Positions 26,876-35,615 are shown, numbered from the stretch's first letter. The stretch is 64,000 nt of DNA from Micromonospora halotolerans (GCF_032108445.1 NZ_CP134876.1:1860001-1924000), one strand, 5' to 3'. Made by a program: numbers and translations. Notes: generated from the letters alone by a model not told the origin.

Positions 26876-28139
26876 ATACACCCAGCGCTACGAGCACGTC
26901 AGCCACAAGGAGCTCTACCAGGGCGTCAACGCCGGTGACCCGAAGCAGATCGACGGGCTCAGCGCCCAGTGGACGTCGATGAAGGGCACCCTCGACGACC
27001 TCAGCCGGGATCTGACCGCCGACCTGGACGCGCTGCTGAAGACCTGGACGGGCGACGCCGCCCGCGAGTTCCACCGCCGGCTCAACCTGGTCGCCGACTA
27101 CTCCGGCAACCTGGCCGAGGGCATGACGGGCATCCGACAGGGGCTCGACATGATGGCCAGCGAGCTGCGCACCGCCCAGGCGAAGGCGGAGAGCCCCGAG
27201 GAGACCGACGACAACGACAAGCTGCTCTCCGGCGCCGGCAAGGGCTTCCTGGTCGGCGGTGTGCCGGGCGCGCTGGTCGGCGGCATCGTCGGCCACGAGC
27301 AGGACAAGGCCGAGCAGGAGAAGGCGCACCAGCGGATGGTGCAGGTGGTCGCCAAGCTTGCCGAGGGCTACGACTTCTCGGCCTACGGCCGGATCGTCGT
27401 GCCGGAGCCGCCGGATTCGGGGCTCCCGGGTCACGGCGACCCGACGGACCCGACGCTGAAGAGCGGCCCCTCGGTCGGCACGCCGTCGGCCGGGCCGGGC
27501 GTGGGAAGCTTCGGTCCCGCCGCGAACGGCACCGCCACCACCTCGGGCGTGCACCACACCGCCCCGGGCAGCGGCACGGTCGGCGGCACGACGGGCGGCG
27601 GTGACACGACGGGCGGCCAGCCCGGCGCGGGCACGCCGGGCACCATCGGCGCGGGCAGCACGGTCGAGCCGACCGGCACCTCGCTCGCCGGTGCGGCCCC
27701 GCTGACCGCGACCGGCCCGACCACCGGCCTGGCGGCGGGCCCCGGGCTCGGCGGCACCAACGCGACCCTGCCGACCGCCGGGGGCGGCGGCTCGCTCTAC
27801 GGCATGCCGGGCGTGCTGGGCGGCACCGGGTCGCTGGCCGGCTCGGGCGGCGGCTCGGCGGGCTCCGGCCGGATGGGCGGGATCGGCGCCGAGAGCCGGT
27901 CGGCCGCGGGCACCGGCCGCCTCGCCTCCGGACGGGGCCTGACGGTCGAGACGGAGGGCCGGTCCACCGGCAAGGGCGGCACGACCGGGCGTCCCGCCAT
28001 GGCCGGCCGCAACGGTGTGCTGGGCGCGCGTGGCGGCGAGGACGACGAGGCCGAGGGCCGGCTGACCTGGCTGACCGAGGACGAGATGGTCTGGTCCGAC
28101 GGCGAGGCGGCCCCGCCGCCGGTGCTCGGCGGCAACTGA
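26868..28139 (+). CDS. PPE/EspB-like ESX substrate with glycine-rich tail
   Basis: A 423-residue protein, GTG start overlapping the previous gene. Residues 1-110 are helical with a W-T-G turn at 60-62 (KTWTGDAAREFH). Residues 121-142 form a glycine zipper (SGAGKGFLVGGVPGALVGG), often a membrane-inserting element. About 175-395 is low-complexity Gly/Thr/Ser/Ala sequence. The C-terminus has a conserved-looking end (LTWLTEDEMVWSDGE, PPPVLGG). The architecture matches ESX-exported PPE/EspB-like proteins. Export and assembly at the cell surface are inferred. Confidence 0.75.
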   Translation: MSEYTQRYEHVSHKELYQGVNAGDPKQIDGLSAQWTSMKGTLDDLSRDLTADLDALLKTWTGDAAREFHRRLNLVADYSGNLAEGMTGIRQGLDMMASELRTAQAKAESPEETDDNDKLLSGAGKGFLVGGVPGALVGGIVGHEQDKAEQEKAHQRMVQVVAKLAEGYDFSAYGRIVVPEPPDSGLPGHGDPTDPTLKSGPSVGTPSAGPGVGSFGPAANGTATTSGVHHTAPGSGTVGGTTGGGDTTGGQPGAGTPGTIGAGSTVEPTGTSLAGAAPLTATGPTTGLAAGPGLGGTNATLPTAGGGGSLYGMPGVLGGTGSLAGSGGGSAGSGRMGGIGAESRSAAGTGRLASGRGLTVETEGRSTGKGGTTGRPAMAGRNGVLGARGGEDDEAEGRLTWLTEDEMVWSDGEAAPPPVLGGN

Positions 28140-28152
28140 CCGCAGGCTCACG

Positions 28153-28190
28153 ACGGCGCGGCGTCCCCCACCGGGGCGCCGCGCCGTTTC
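28153..28190 (+). terminator. terminator after the ESX substrate gene
   Basis: An 11-base stem (ACGGCGCGGCG) with an interior partly paired loop, followed by TTTC, 13 bases after the preceding stop. Confidence 0.75.
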
Positions 28191-28315
28191 GCGTCCGGCG
28201 AGGCGCCGAGCCGCCGGCGGGACCGGGTTCGTCCACACCGAATGGTGGGACGGGTCACGTCGACCGGGAAGATCGTCGAGCTGCACGAGGCGGAGCTGAC
28301 CGATAGGTTGAAACG

Positions 28316-28729
28316 GTGCTGCCCGTAGCGTTCGCCCCGTCCCTCTGGACGGCCACGCTGCGCAGGATCGCCCGCACGGCGGTGACCGCGCTCGCGCTCA
28401 TCGCCGGCCTCACCGGCCCGGCAGCCATGCCGGCCGCCGACCACCTCCACCCGGCCGCGGCGGCCCGCCCGGCCGCCGACCTCCGGGTCGACGCTCCGGT
28501 CGCCGTTCCGGTCGACGTGGGTCCGGCCGTCCGTCCGGCCAGGACGGCGTCCGGCAGCCGTTCCGCCGCCGACTCGCCCGTCCGGCACCCGCTCGCCGCG
28601 CCGGCCCCGGCGGGACCGGCGCACCAGGCCGTCGCCGACGCCCCCGCACCGGTGGCGGGCCCCGGCGTCGTGGTCGCCGCCGACCCCGGCCGGGCCGCCA
28701 TCGCCCGCCGCGGTCCGCCGCGCGCCTGA
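28316..28729 (+). CDS. hypothetical Ala/Pro-rich exported protein
   Basis: A 137-residue protein, GTG start, with a hydrophobic N-terminus (about 15-45) resembling a signal peptide, then Ala/Pro/Val/Arg-rich sequence with no recognisable domain. The codons are strongly biased to G/C at third positions, as in real genes here, but the composition is also what a high-GC non-coding frame would give. I treat it as a possible small secreted protein with low certainty. Confidence 0.4.
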   Translation: MLPVAFAPSLWTATLRRIARTAVTALALIAGLTGPAAMPAADHLHPAAAARPAADLRVDAPVAVPVDVGPAVRPARTASGSRSAADSPVRHPLAAPAPAGPAHQAVADAPAPVAGPGVVVAADPGRAAIARRGPPRA

Positions 28730-28861
28730 CCGCGCCGACCCGGGAACGCCCCGGGCGCCCCTCGACCGCGCCCCGACGCTCCCCGTCGCGCGCCGCCGCG
28801 CCCCCGCCCGCATCCGGGCCCCGACCGTTGACTCCGACCGTTCCACCACGAGGTGCTGGTG

Positions 28862-29698
28862 ATGCAGACCGTCTTCTCCACCGTCCTGCCCGACGTTCCC
28901 CGAGCCGCCGTGATCTGGCTGGCCCTGCTCGCCGTGGCGGCGCTCGTGGTCGCCGCCCTGATCGTCCGCCCGGACCGGTTCCGGTCGGTGTTCGGCGACC
29001 GGATCAGCGAGGCCGCCCGGCCGAGCAGCATCGAGCTGGCCGAGCAGGCCCGCGAGCACGCCCGGGAGCAGTCCCGGTACGCGCAGGAGGTGGCGGTTGC
29101 CGCGTCGCGGGCGGCGGCGACCGCCGAGCGGCGCCGGACCGAGTGGCTGGCCGCGCAGGAGGAGGTCGAGGAGGCGTGGCGGGCGTACGAGGCGGCGGAG
29201 GAGGACGTCCGCCGGCTGGCCGCCGCCGCGGCGCTGCCCCTGCCCCGGACCGCCCGGACGCCCGCGGAGTACGTGGACCGGGAGCGCTGGCTGCACCGGG
29301 CCGCCCTGGACGCCCAGTGGCGCAAGGAGATCACCGTGCAGCAGCTCAGCGACATCCTCGGCCACCGGGGCTGGGATCCCAGCCGGCACCCGGTCGAGCA
29401 GGAGCTGCTGCTGCGCCGGCTGGTCCGGGACAACCTCCGGGCCCGGCAGGAGGCCGCGCGGGAGCGGGAGCAGGCCGCCTGGCGGGCCGCCGAGCTGGCC
29501 GCCGCCGCCGCGCGGAGCCTGCGCGACGAGGCGTACGCGGCCACCCGACCGGTCACCGAGCCGCGGCCGGCGCTGTCCATCGTGGACCTGACCGGGCCGG
29601 GAGCCACCCGTGAGCTGCCGACCGCCACCCGGGCGGCCGAGACCACCCGCGAGCTGACCCCGGTGGCCCGGGGCCGGGCGGCCGTGCCCGCATACTGA
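28862..29698 (+). CDS. membrane-anchored coiled-coil protein
   Basis: A 278-residue protein. One membrane helix at about 15-37 is followed by a long alpha-helical region rich in Ala/Glu/Arg (EEVEEAWRAYEAAEEDVRRL, REREQAAWRAAELAAAAARS) and a short Thr/Ala-rich end. No catalytic motif or family was recognised. The ATG at 28862 has GAGGT seven bases upstream; GTG at 28853 and 28859 are alternatives. Confidence 0.75.
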   Translation: MQTVFSTVLPDVPRAAVIWLALLAVAALVVAALIVRPDRFRSVFGDRISEAARPSSIELAEQAREHAREQSRYAQEVAVAASRAAATAERRRTEWLAAQEEVEEAWRAYEAAEEDVRRLAAAAALPLPRTARTPAEYVDRERWLHRAALDAQWRKEITVQQLSDILGHRGWDPSRHPVEQELLLRRLVRDNLRARQEAAREREQAAWRAAELAAAAARSLRDEAYAATRPVTEPRPALSIVDLTGPGATRELPTATRAAETTRELTPVARGRAAVPAY

Positions 29699-29739
29699 CG
29701 CGCCGGGCGGAGCTGGCCCGGCTCGGTTAGCGTGACCTC

Positions 29740-30081
29740 GTGTCCCGTGAAGCCTGGGTACTTGTCGTGCTCGCCGCCGTCGCCGCGCTGGCGACGCTGG
29801 TCGGGGCGGTGCTGCTCGCCGTCCGGGTGGTCCGCACCCGCCGCATGCTGGGCGCGCTCGGGGTCGGTGGCAAGGTCGCCTTCTACGGCGCGCTGATCTA
29901 CACGATCCTGCCAGTGGATGTGCTTCCCGACCCGATCTACCTGGACGACATGGGTGTGCTGGCCGGGGCGCTGCTCTACCTGGGCCGGCTGGCCGCGAAG
30001 CACCGGGCCGCGCAGCGCGAGCTGCCCGACCGGTCAGAATCCCCGCCGGGCACGGGCCGGCAGCACCGCCCCGTGCCATGA
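29740..30081 (+). CDS. DUF1232 membrane protein
   Basis: A 113-residue protein with a GTG start, an N-terminal membrane helix (about 5-28), a short amphipathic linker and a second hydrophobic region. The signature ALIYTILPVDVLPDPIYLDDMG identifies DUF1232 (YkvA-like). The function is unknown. It lies 41 bases after the coiled-coil gene and may share its transcript. A start for the next gene lies about 50 bases downstream. Confidence 0.85.
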   Translation: MSREAWVLVVLAAVAALATLVGAVLLAVRVVRTRRMLGALGVGGKVAFYGALIYTILPVDVLPDPIYLDDMGVLAGALLYLGRLAAKHRAAQRELPDRSESPPGTGRQHRPVP

Positions 30082-30131
30082 TCGGCGCGGGGCCGGCGGT
30101 CGGCCCCGCACCAGGGCAGCGAGGACGGCAC

Positions 30132-30554
30132 ATGGCGGGCGACCACCGGCTGGACCCCCACGACGAGCGGGTCGCCCGGTTCTTCCGGGACCGGCATCTC
30201 GCCACGCTGACCACCCTGCGCGCGGACGGCACCCCGCACGTCGTACCGGTGGGGGTCACCTTCGACGCGGACGCCGGCCTGGCCCGCGTGATCACCTCGG
30301 GCGCCTCGGCCAAGGCGCGGCACGTCGCCGCGGCGGGCGCGGCGGGCACGCCCGTGGCGGTCTGCCACCTGGACGGCCGCTGGTGGCTCACCGTGGAGGG
30401 CCGGGCGGTGCTGCGCCGCGACCCGGAGTCGGTGGCGGAGGCCGAGCGGCGGTACGCCGCCCGCTACCGCACCCCGCGTCCGAATCCGCAGCGGGTGGTC
30501 ATCGAGATCGCCGTGACCCGCCTCCTCGGCAGCCTTCCCACCGGCACCACCTGA
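30132..30554 (+). CDS. PPOX-class F420-dependent oxidoreductase
   Basis: A 140-residue split-barrel flavin/F420-binding protein of the pyridoxamine-oxidase superfamily. Typical features are FRDRHLATLTTLRADGTPHVVPV at the start, followed by the KARHV loop and a TRLLGS ending. Such proteins in actinobacteria use F420 or F420H2, usually for reduction of small substrates; the substrate here is unknown. It starts at the ATG behind GAGGA. A longer reading from 30078 overlaps the DUF1232 end and is not preferred. Confidence 0.88.
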   Translation: MAGDHRLDPHDERVARFFRDRHLATLTTLRADGTPHVVPVGVTFDADAGLARVITSGASAKARHVAAAGAAGTPVAVCHLDGRWWLTVEGRAVLRRDPESVAEAERRYAARYRTPRPNPQRVVIEIAVTRLLGSLPTGTT

Positions 30555-30657
30555 CCCGGCTGTCACCGCCCCGGCGACCCGCTCGGGCCGGATGTCCAGT
30601 TAAACCGTGACGGCCGCCACCTGCGGAAATCGGAGCCGGCAGCGGTCCGTTGCACCT

Positions 30658-30676
30658 CTCGTACGAGCGATACGAG
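30658..30676. promoter_or_regulatory. possible operator, inverted repeat
   Basis: CTCGTA and TACGAG separated by seven bases, in the 269-base gap before the exported C39-like gene. It is short enough to arise by chance and is noted as a candidate regulator site only. Confidence 0.3.
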
Positions 30677-30823
30677 TGAGCGGGCAGCCGGCCCGCCGCC
30701 CCCGGTGAGCGAGTGGGGCAGCGCCTCCAGTGCGCACCGAGATCCCCGAGAGCACGCCGAGCGCCACTTCCGGTGCCACGCCTCCGCACCCCGGAGACGT
30801 CAACCCCCGAATGGAGCTTCGAC

Positions 30824-31444
30824 ATGAACTCGATCTTCCGTAAGAGCATGCTGTCCGTCGCCGGTCTGGTGATGTGCGGCGGGACCGTCGTGGGCCCGGC
30901 CGTCGCGGCGCAGGCCGCCCCGTCGACCGCCCTCAAGGGCAAGGGCGAGCGCAGCGCCGGCTACGAGTACGAGGCGCAGCCGAACTTCTTCTACTGCGGC
31001 CCGGCCTCGACCCGGATCGCGCTCTCGGCCGAGGGCAAGAAGATCAGCCAGGACGAGCTGGCCGCCAAGCTGGGCACCACCGAGAACGGCACCGACTCGG
31101 CCATCGACATCACCCGGGTGCTCAACGAGTACACGGGCGGCAAGTACAAGACCACCGAGATCCGGGACGACGTGGCCACCAGGGAGCAGGTCGAGCGCCT
31201 GCGCGCCGACGTGAGGGCCGCCGTCGACCAGGACCGGCCGGTCGTCGCGAACATCCTGGGCGGCGCCCTGGACATCGACGGTGTGGAGCACAGCTACCCC
31301 GGCCACTACGTGACCGTGGTGGAGTACAAGGACGACGGCAACACGGTGCTGATCGCCGACCCGGCCAGCCCGAACGAGCCGACGTACTGGATGGACGTGA
31401 CCGAGCTGGCCAACTGGATCGCCGGCCGCGGTTACAGCTCCTGA
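30824..31444 (+). CDS. exported C39-like cysteine peptidase
   Basis: A 206-residue protein. A signal peptide spans about 1-32 (ending VAAQAAPS). The mature part shows the papain-like C39 triad: Cys58 (NFFYCGPAS), His161 (PGHYVTVV) and Asp179 (IADPAS). Related C39-like proteins are stand-alone secreted peptidases of unknown substrate in actinobacteria. The ATG is preceded by GGAGC. A strong terminator follows, so it is probably monocistronic. Confidence 0.88.
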   Translation: MNSIFRKSMLSVAGLVMCGGTVVGPAVAAQAAPSTALKGKGERSAGYEYEAQPNFFYCGPASTRIALSAEGKKISQDELAAKLGTTENGTDSAIDITRVLNEYTGGKYKTTEIRDDVATREQVERLRADVRAAVDQDRPVVANILGGALDIDGVEHSYPGHYVTVVEYKDDGNTVLIADPASPNEPTYWMDVTELANWIAGRGYSS

Positions 31445-31456
31445 CCGAACCGAGCG

Positions 31457-31489
31457 AGGGCCGGTCTCCCCGAGCGGGAGGCCGGCCCT
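31457..31489 (+). terminator. rho-independent terminator
   Basis: A 14-base stem (AGGGCCGGTCTCCC with one G-T pair) and a CGAGC loop, followed by TTTT within the next four bases, 12 bases after the C39-like gene's stop. Confidence 0.85.
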
Positions 31490-31531
31490 TTTGCGTCCCC
31501 GAACCCCGGACGGCCCCGCTAGAGTCTGACC

Positions 31532-32206
31532 GTGCCGCGACCGGTGATCTTCGACCTGTTCCACACCCTGGTGCCCGGTGGTGACCCCGAGCGGGACCGG
31601 GTGGTCGGTGAGATGGCGCTGATGGTGGGGGTGGAGCCGGCCGCGCTGGTCGACGCGTACCACGCCACCTGGCGGGACCGGATGACCGGTTGGGACGCCG
31701 CGGAGACCGTACGCGTCCTGGCCCGGCAGCTCGGCGGCGCGCCCACCGAGGAGCAGGTGGCCCGGGCGGCGGCGCACCGCCGCGCACTGGCCCGGCGGCT
31801 GCTGGCCGGCGTCCCGCCGTCGACCGTCGCGGTGCTGGACGCGCTGCGCGCCGACGGCCACCCGGTCGGGCTGGTCAGCAACGCCACCGCGGAGACCGCC
31901 GAGGCGTGGCCGTCGACCGAGGTGGCCCGCCGGTTCGACGTGGCGGTCTTCTCCTGCGACGTGGGCCTGGCGAAGCCCGACCCGGCGATCTACCGGCTGG
32001 CGGCCGAACGCCTCGGCGTCGGGCCGGCCGACTGCGTCTTCGTCGGTGACGGCGCCGACGGCGAGCTGGCCGGAGCGGCGGCGGTCGGCATGACGGTGGT
32101 CCGGACCACCGAGCACAACGACAGCGACCCGAGCTGGGCCGGCCCGGCGCTCACCGCGCTCGGCGAGCTGCCCGACCTGCTGCGCGAGCCGGCCCGGGGG
32201 CACTGA
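31532..32206 (+). CDS. HAD-superfamily hydrolase, haloacid-dehalogenase-like
   Basis: A 224-residue protein. Motif I reads IFDLFHTLV; the second acidic residue of DxD phosphatases is replaced by Phe, as in many haloacid-dehalogenase-type members. Motif II is LVSNAT, the lysine of motif III lies in GLAKPDPAIY, and motif IV is VFVGDGADGELAGA. A helical cap occupies about 15-90. The substrate is unknown; dehalogenase or phosphatase activity on a small metabolite is possible. GTG start. Confidence 0.9.
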   Translation: MPRPVIFDLFHTLVPGGDPERDRVVGEMALMVGVEPAALVDAYHATWRDRMTGWDAAETVRVLARQLGGAPTEEQVARAAAHRRALARRLLAGVPPSTVAVLDALRADGHPVGLVSNATAETAEAWPSTEVARRFDVAVFSCDVGLAKPDPAIYRLAAERLGVGPADCVFVGDGADGELAGAAAVGMTVVRTTEHNDSDPSWAGPALTALGELPDLLREPARGH

Positions 32207-32214
32207 CCCGGCGA

Positions 32215-32243
32215 CGCCCTCCCGCCACGGGGACGGGAGGGCG
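32215..32243. terminator. terminator between convergent genes
   Basis: A 10-base stem (CGCCCTCCCG) with a 9-base loop between the HAD hydrolase and the alkaline phosphatase. Confidence 0.75.
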
Positions 32244-32258
32244 CCGGGAGCCGGCGGG

Positions 32259-33521
32259 TCAGTGGGTGAGGACCTGCGACAGCACGTCGTGCACGTGGGT
32301 GTTCGGGTGCTTGCCGGTGAACTGCTCGGCCAGCGGCCCGTACGCGGTCACCGGCACGTCGGCGCCGGTGTGGCCGCTGGTCGTCCAGTCCAGGTTGAAG
32401 CTCTGGCTGCTGCCCTTGATCGGGAACGGGCCGTCCTCGGCCGAGATGTCGTCACCGGACTCGTCGGAGGTGGCGGTGTCCTCGACGGTCAGGCCGCCGC
32501 ACTCGTGGTCGCCGGTCACCACGACCAGGGTGTCCGGGTGGGTGGCCGCGAAGTTGCGGGCGACCGCCACGGCCTTCTCCAGCTCGCCGAGCGCCTGGAG
32601 CATCCGGGTGCCGTTGTTGTTGTGGGCGAACTCGTCGATGCCCTCCTCCTCGACGAGGAGGAAGAAGCCCTTCTTGTTCGTCGACAACGTCGAGAGCGCC
32701 TTCTCGGTCATCGTGGCCAGGCTGGCCGGCGGGGCGTAGACGTCGCCCTGGCCCTCGGGTCGCTGCTGGAACAGCTCCTCGTTGCCGAAGAGGCCGAGAA
32801 GCTTGTCGCCCTTGGCGGCCTGGAGCTCCGCGGGCGTGGAGACGTAGCGGTAGCCCTTGGCCTTCGCCTTGGCAATCAGGTCGCCCTTGGTGCCCCGGCT
32901 GGCCTCGGACGTGTCCTCGGCCGGCTTGTCCGGGTACGCGCCGGCGGTGCCGGCGGGCAGCCACCAGTCCTCGCCACCGCCCAGGATCACGTCGGGGCGG
33001 GTGACGTCCAGGTACTGCCGGGCGATCTCGTCCTGCGCGCCGCGGTCGGCGGTGTTGGCGAAGAACGCCGCCGGGCTGGCGTCGGTGACCTGGGCCGTGG
33101 TGACCAGGCCGGTGGACTTGCCGGCCGCCTTGGCCTGGGCGCCGAGGGTGGGCAGTGGGTTGCCGTCCACGTCGACGCTGATCGCGCCGTTGTAGGTCTT
33201 CTCGCCGGTGGCCCAGGCGGTGGCCGCCGCGGCCGAGTCGGTGATCGGCGTCTTCGGGTCGTGCGGGCTGGTGGTGAGCTGGCCGGAGTACGGCAGCTTG
33301 TCCATGGCGAGCTGGCCGTCGAGGCCGGCCAGGTAGAGGCGGGCCGCCTCGCGCTGGGCGGCGGACATGCCGTCACCGTTGATGAAGATGACGTTGCGGG
33401 CCTTGCCCTTCGCCGCGCCGGCGTCGGCGTCGGTGATCGGGTTGGCCAGGCTCAGTCCGGCGGCGGCCACCACCCCCGCGACGACGGGGGCGAGCAGCCA
33501 GCGGCTGGAACGGAAATTCAC
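32259..33521 (-). CDS. secreted alkaline phosphatase (PhoA-type)
   Basis: A 420-residue exported phosphomonoesterase. It has a signal peptide at about 1-35, metal ligand Asp50 (INGDGMS) and nucleophile Ser96 in TDSAAAATAWATG. Downstream come metal-binding segments LLVEEEGIDEFAHNN and VVTGDHECGG, and the third-metal His in TSGHTGADVPV. It releases phosphate from organic esters outside the cell. GTG start with AGGAGGA upstream (VNFRSSRWLL). Expression is probably phosphate-regulated, but no PHO box was confidently identified. Confidence 0.93.
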   Translation of the reverse strand: MNFRSSRWLLAPVVAGVVAAAGLSLANPITDADAGAAKGKARNVIFINGDGMSAAQREAARLYLAGLDGQLAMDKLPYSGQLTTSPHDPKTPITDSAAAATAWATGEKTYNGAISVDVDGNPLPTLGAQAKAAGKSTGLVTTAQVTDASPAAFFANTADRGAQDEIARQYLDVTRPDVILGGGEDWWLPAGTAGAYPDKPAEDTSEASRGTKGDLIAKAKAKGYRYVSTPAELQAAKGDKLLGLFGNEELFQQRPEGQGDVYAPPASLATMTEKALSTLSTNKKGFFLLVEEEGIDEFAHNNNGTRMLQALGELEKAVAVARNFAATHPDTLVVVTGDHECGGLTVEDTATSDESGDDISAEDGPFPIKGSSQSFNLDWTTSGHTGADVPVTAYGPLAEQFTGKHPNTHVHDVLSQVLTH

Positions 33522-33725
33522 GGGTGTCCTCCTGGCGGATGGATCGCTGGGCAGGCACCACGCAACCGCAGCCACCGGCCGGACAGTTGGCCGTCAGATT
33601 AACGGAGGGCGGCCGTTGCCGGGACTCTTGTCGCCCGGGGCAACGGAGCCGCCTGGTTGGACCGCTCGTCCGGGGGTAGTGGCGAGACCAAGCCGTTCCG
33701 CAACCCACCGGTAAGGGGCTTTGAG

Positions 33726-34319
33726 ATGAACGACGTACGGACGGAGCGGGACGTCGTCGACGTCCTGACGACGGACCACCACGAGGTCGAGGCGATCTTT
33801 GTCGAGCTGGAGAGCCGGCAGGGCAGCCCGGAGCACCGCCGGCAGCTCGCCGACGTGATGATCGCGGAGCTGGTCCGGCACGCGGTGGCCGAGGAGGCCT
33901 ATGTCTACCCGGCCGCCCGCAAGGCGCTGCCCGACGGCGACCAGCTCGCCGAGCACGAGATCTCCGAGCACGCCGACGCCGAGCGGACCATGAAGGAGCT
34001 GGAGTCGGTGGATCCCTCCGACCCCCGCTTCGACGAGCTGCTGACCCACCTGACGGCGACCATCCGGCATCACGTGCAGGACGAGGAGAGCGACCTCTTC
34101 CCCCGGCTGCGCGCGGCCTGCGCCCGCGAGGAGCTGGTCGAGCTGGCCGGGAAGGTGGAGGCGGCGAAGAAGTCGGCGCCGACCCGGCCGCACCCGGCCG
34201 CGCCGGACCACCCGCCGGCGAACAGGCTGCTGGCCCCGGGCGCCGGCCTGGTCGACCGGATGCGCGACGCGCTCAGCGGCCGGCCCACCTCATTGAAGGA
34301 GCTGCGCGAGAAGTCCTGA
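33726..34319 (+). CDS. hemerythrin HHE domain protein
   Basis: A 197-residue protein with the helical di-iron hemerythrin-like domain at about 10-145. Ligand candidates are in VLTTDHHEVEAIF, ELVRHAVAEEAYVYP, ISEHADAE, RHHVQDEESDLFP: regularly spaced His/Glu as expected. Actinobacterial members are implicated in oxygen or redox/stress sensing. A flexible Pro-rich C-terminus follows (about 155-197). It starts MNDVRTERD and a strong hairpin follows the stop. Confidence 0.92.
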   Translation: MNDVRTERDVVDVLTTDHHEVEAIFVELESRQGSPEHRRQLADVMIAELVRHAVAEEAYVYPAARKALPDGDQLAEHEISEHADAERTMKELESVDPSDPRFDELLTHLTATIRHHVQDEESDLFPRLRAACAREELVELAGKVEAAKKSAPTRPHPAAPDHPPANRLLAPGAGLVDRMRDALSGRPTSLKELREKS

Positions 34320-34330
34320 CCACCGGACGA

Positions 34331-34366
34331 GGCGGCCACGCTCCCGGCACGGGGGGCGTGGCCGCC
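34331..34366 (+). terminator. terminator after hemerythrin gene
   Basis: An 11-base stem (GGCGGCCACGC) with a 14-base loop, ten bases after the stop. Confidence 0.7.
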
Positions 34367-34450
34367 GCCGTGTGCCGGCAGCACCACCCCGGGCCCGCGC
34401 CGCTTGTTAGCGTCAGGCCGGATGTCAGTCACGGGCGGAGGCGGGTCGGC

Positions 34451-35353
34451 GTGGATCGGTTCAGGACACGTTTCGAGGTACGGGACGAGCGGTTCCGCCG
34501 GGTCAACGGCGACGAGTGGACGGAGTGCCTGTGGACCGGGGGCCGCTGGCTGGAGGGTCCGGCCTGGTTCCCCGCCGGGCGTCACCTGGTCTTCAGCGAC
34601 ATCCCGAACGACCGGCTGCTGCGCTGGGACGAGACCACCGGCGCGGTCGGGGTGTTCCGCCAGCCGGCCGGCTACGCCAACGGGCACACCGTCGACCGGC
34701 GGGGACGGCTGGTGAGCTGCGAGCAGGGCAACCGGCGGGTCACCCGGACCGAGGCCGACGGCACCGACACGGTGCTCGCCGAGCGCTGGCGCGGCAAGCG
34801 GCTGAACAGCCCCAACGACGTGGTCGAGCACTCCGACGGGTCGATCTGGTTCACCGACCCGAGCTACGGCATCGACAGCGACTACGAGGGCCACCGGGCC
34901 GAGAGTGAGATCGGCGGCAACCACGTCTACCGGGTCGACCCGCACGACGGTGAGGTGCGCCTGGTCGCCGACGACTTCGGGCAGCCGAACGGGCTGGCGT
35001 TCAACCTCGACGAGTCCCTGCTCTACGTGGTCGACACCCGGGCGAAGCACCTGCGCCGGTTCGCGGTGACCGAGGGCGGCACGCTGCGCGGCGGCGAGGT
35101 CTTCGCCACCTGCGACGCCGGCTCCTTCGACGGCGTACGCCTCGACGACGCCGGCCGGGTCTGGGCGGCGGCGCACGACGGGCTGCACTGCTTCGACCCG
35201 GACGGCACGCTGCTCGGCAAGCTGCACCTGCCGGAGGTGGTCGCCAACTTCACCTTCGGCGGCCCGAAGCGCAACCAGCTTTACATCTGCGCCTCCAGCT
35301 CGCTGTTCAGCCTCCGGGTCAACGTCAACGGCGCGCGCTACCCGGGCTGGTGA
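34451..35353 (+). CDS. SMP-30/gluconolactonase-family protein
   Basis: A 300-residue six-bladed beta-propeller lactonase. The metal-site residues appear as EGPAWFP (Glu), NSPNDVV (Asn) and FGQPNGLAF plus VDTRAKHLRRF (Asn and Asp). Blades such as IWFTDPSYGIDSDYEG match the gluconolactonase family. It probably hydrolyses a sugar lactone or related ester in the cytosol. The start chosen is GTG (VDRFRTRFEV) after GGAGG; an earlier ATG-start reading lacks a ribosome-binding site. No sugar-catabolic partner is adjacent. Confidence 0.88.
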   Translation: MDRFRTRFEVRDERFRRVNGDEWTECLWTGGRWLEGPAWFPAGRHLVFSDIPNDRLLRWDETTGAVGVFRQPAGYANGHTVDRRGRLVSCEQGNRRVTRTEADGTDTVLAERWRGKRLNSPNDVVEHSDGSIWFTDPSYGIDSDYEGHRAESEIGGNHVYRVDPHDGEVRLVADDFGQPNGLAFNLDESLLYVVDTRAKHLRRFAVTEGGTLRGGEVFATCDAGSFDGVRLDDAGRVWAAAHDGLHCFDPDGTLLGKLHLPEVVANFTFGGPKRNQLYICASSSLFSLRVNVNGARYPGW

Positions 35354-35356
35354 CGG

Positions 35357-35590
35357 TCAGCCCTCCGGAGCGATCCGCCGGAGGCTGTCCACCTCGGACA
35401 CGACGATCGCCTCCAGCGGGCAGGACTCGGCCGCGTCCAGCACCGACTCGTCGGCGGCGATCCGCTCGGCCACCGGCCGGGACAGCCCGTCGACCAGCAC
35501 GAAGTGCGCCGGCGCGACCCCGGCGCAGATCCCCGACCCGATGCACCGGGTCGCGTCGACGTGCAGCCGCCATTCGCTCGCTCCGCTCAC
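35357..35590 (-). CDS. [3Fe-4S] ferredoxin, P450 partner
   Basis: A 77-residue ferredoxin (GTG start). Three cluster cysteines are visible: Cys16 and Cys22 in CIGSGIC and Cys57 in CPLEAI. The missing fourth cysteine indicates a 3Fe-4S cluster, as in actinomycete P450 partners. It begins 25 bases after the P450 stop, in the same operon, and presumably delivers electrons to it. Confidence 0.92.
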   Translation of the reverse strand: MSGASEWRLHVDATRCIGSGICAGVAPAHFVLVDGLSRPVAERIAADESVLDAAESCPLEAIVVSEVDSLRRIAPEG

Positions 35591-35615
35591 GCGCCCTCCT
35601 CCGCCCCGGCCCGGC

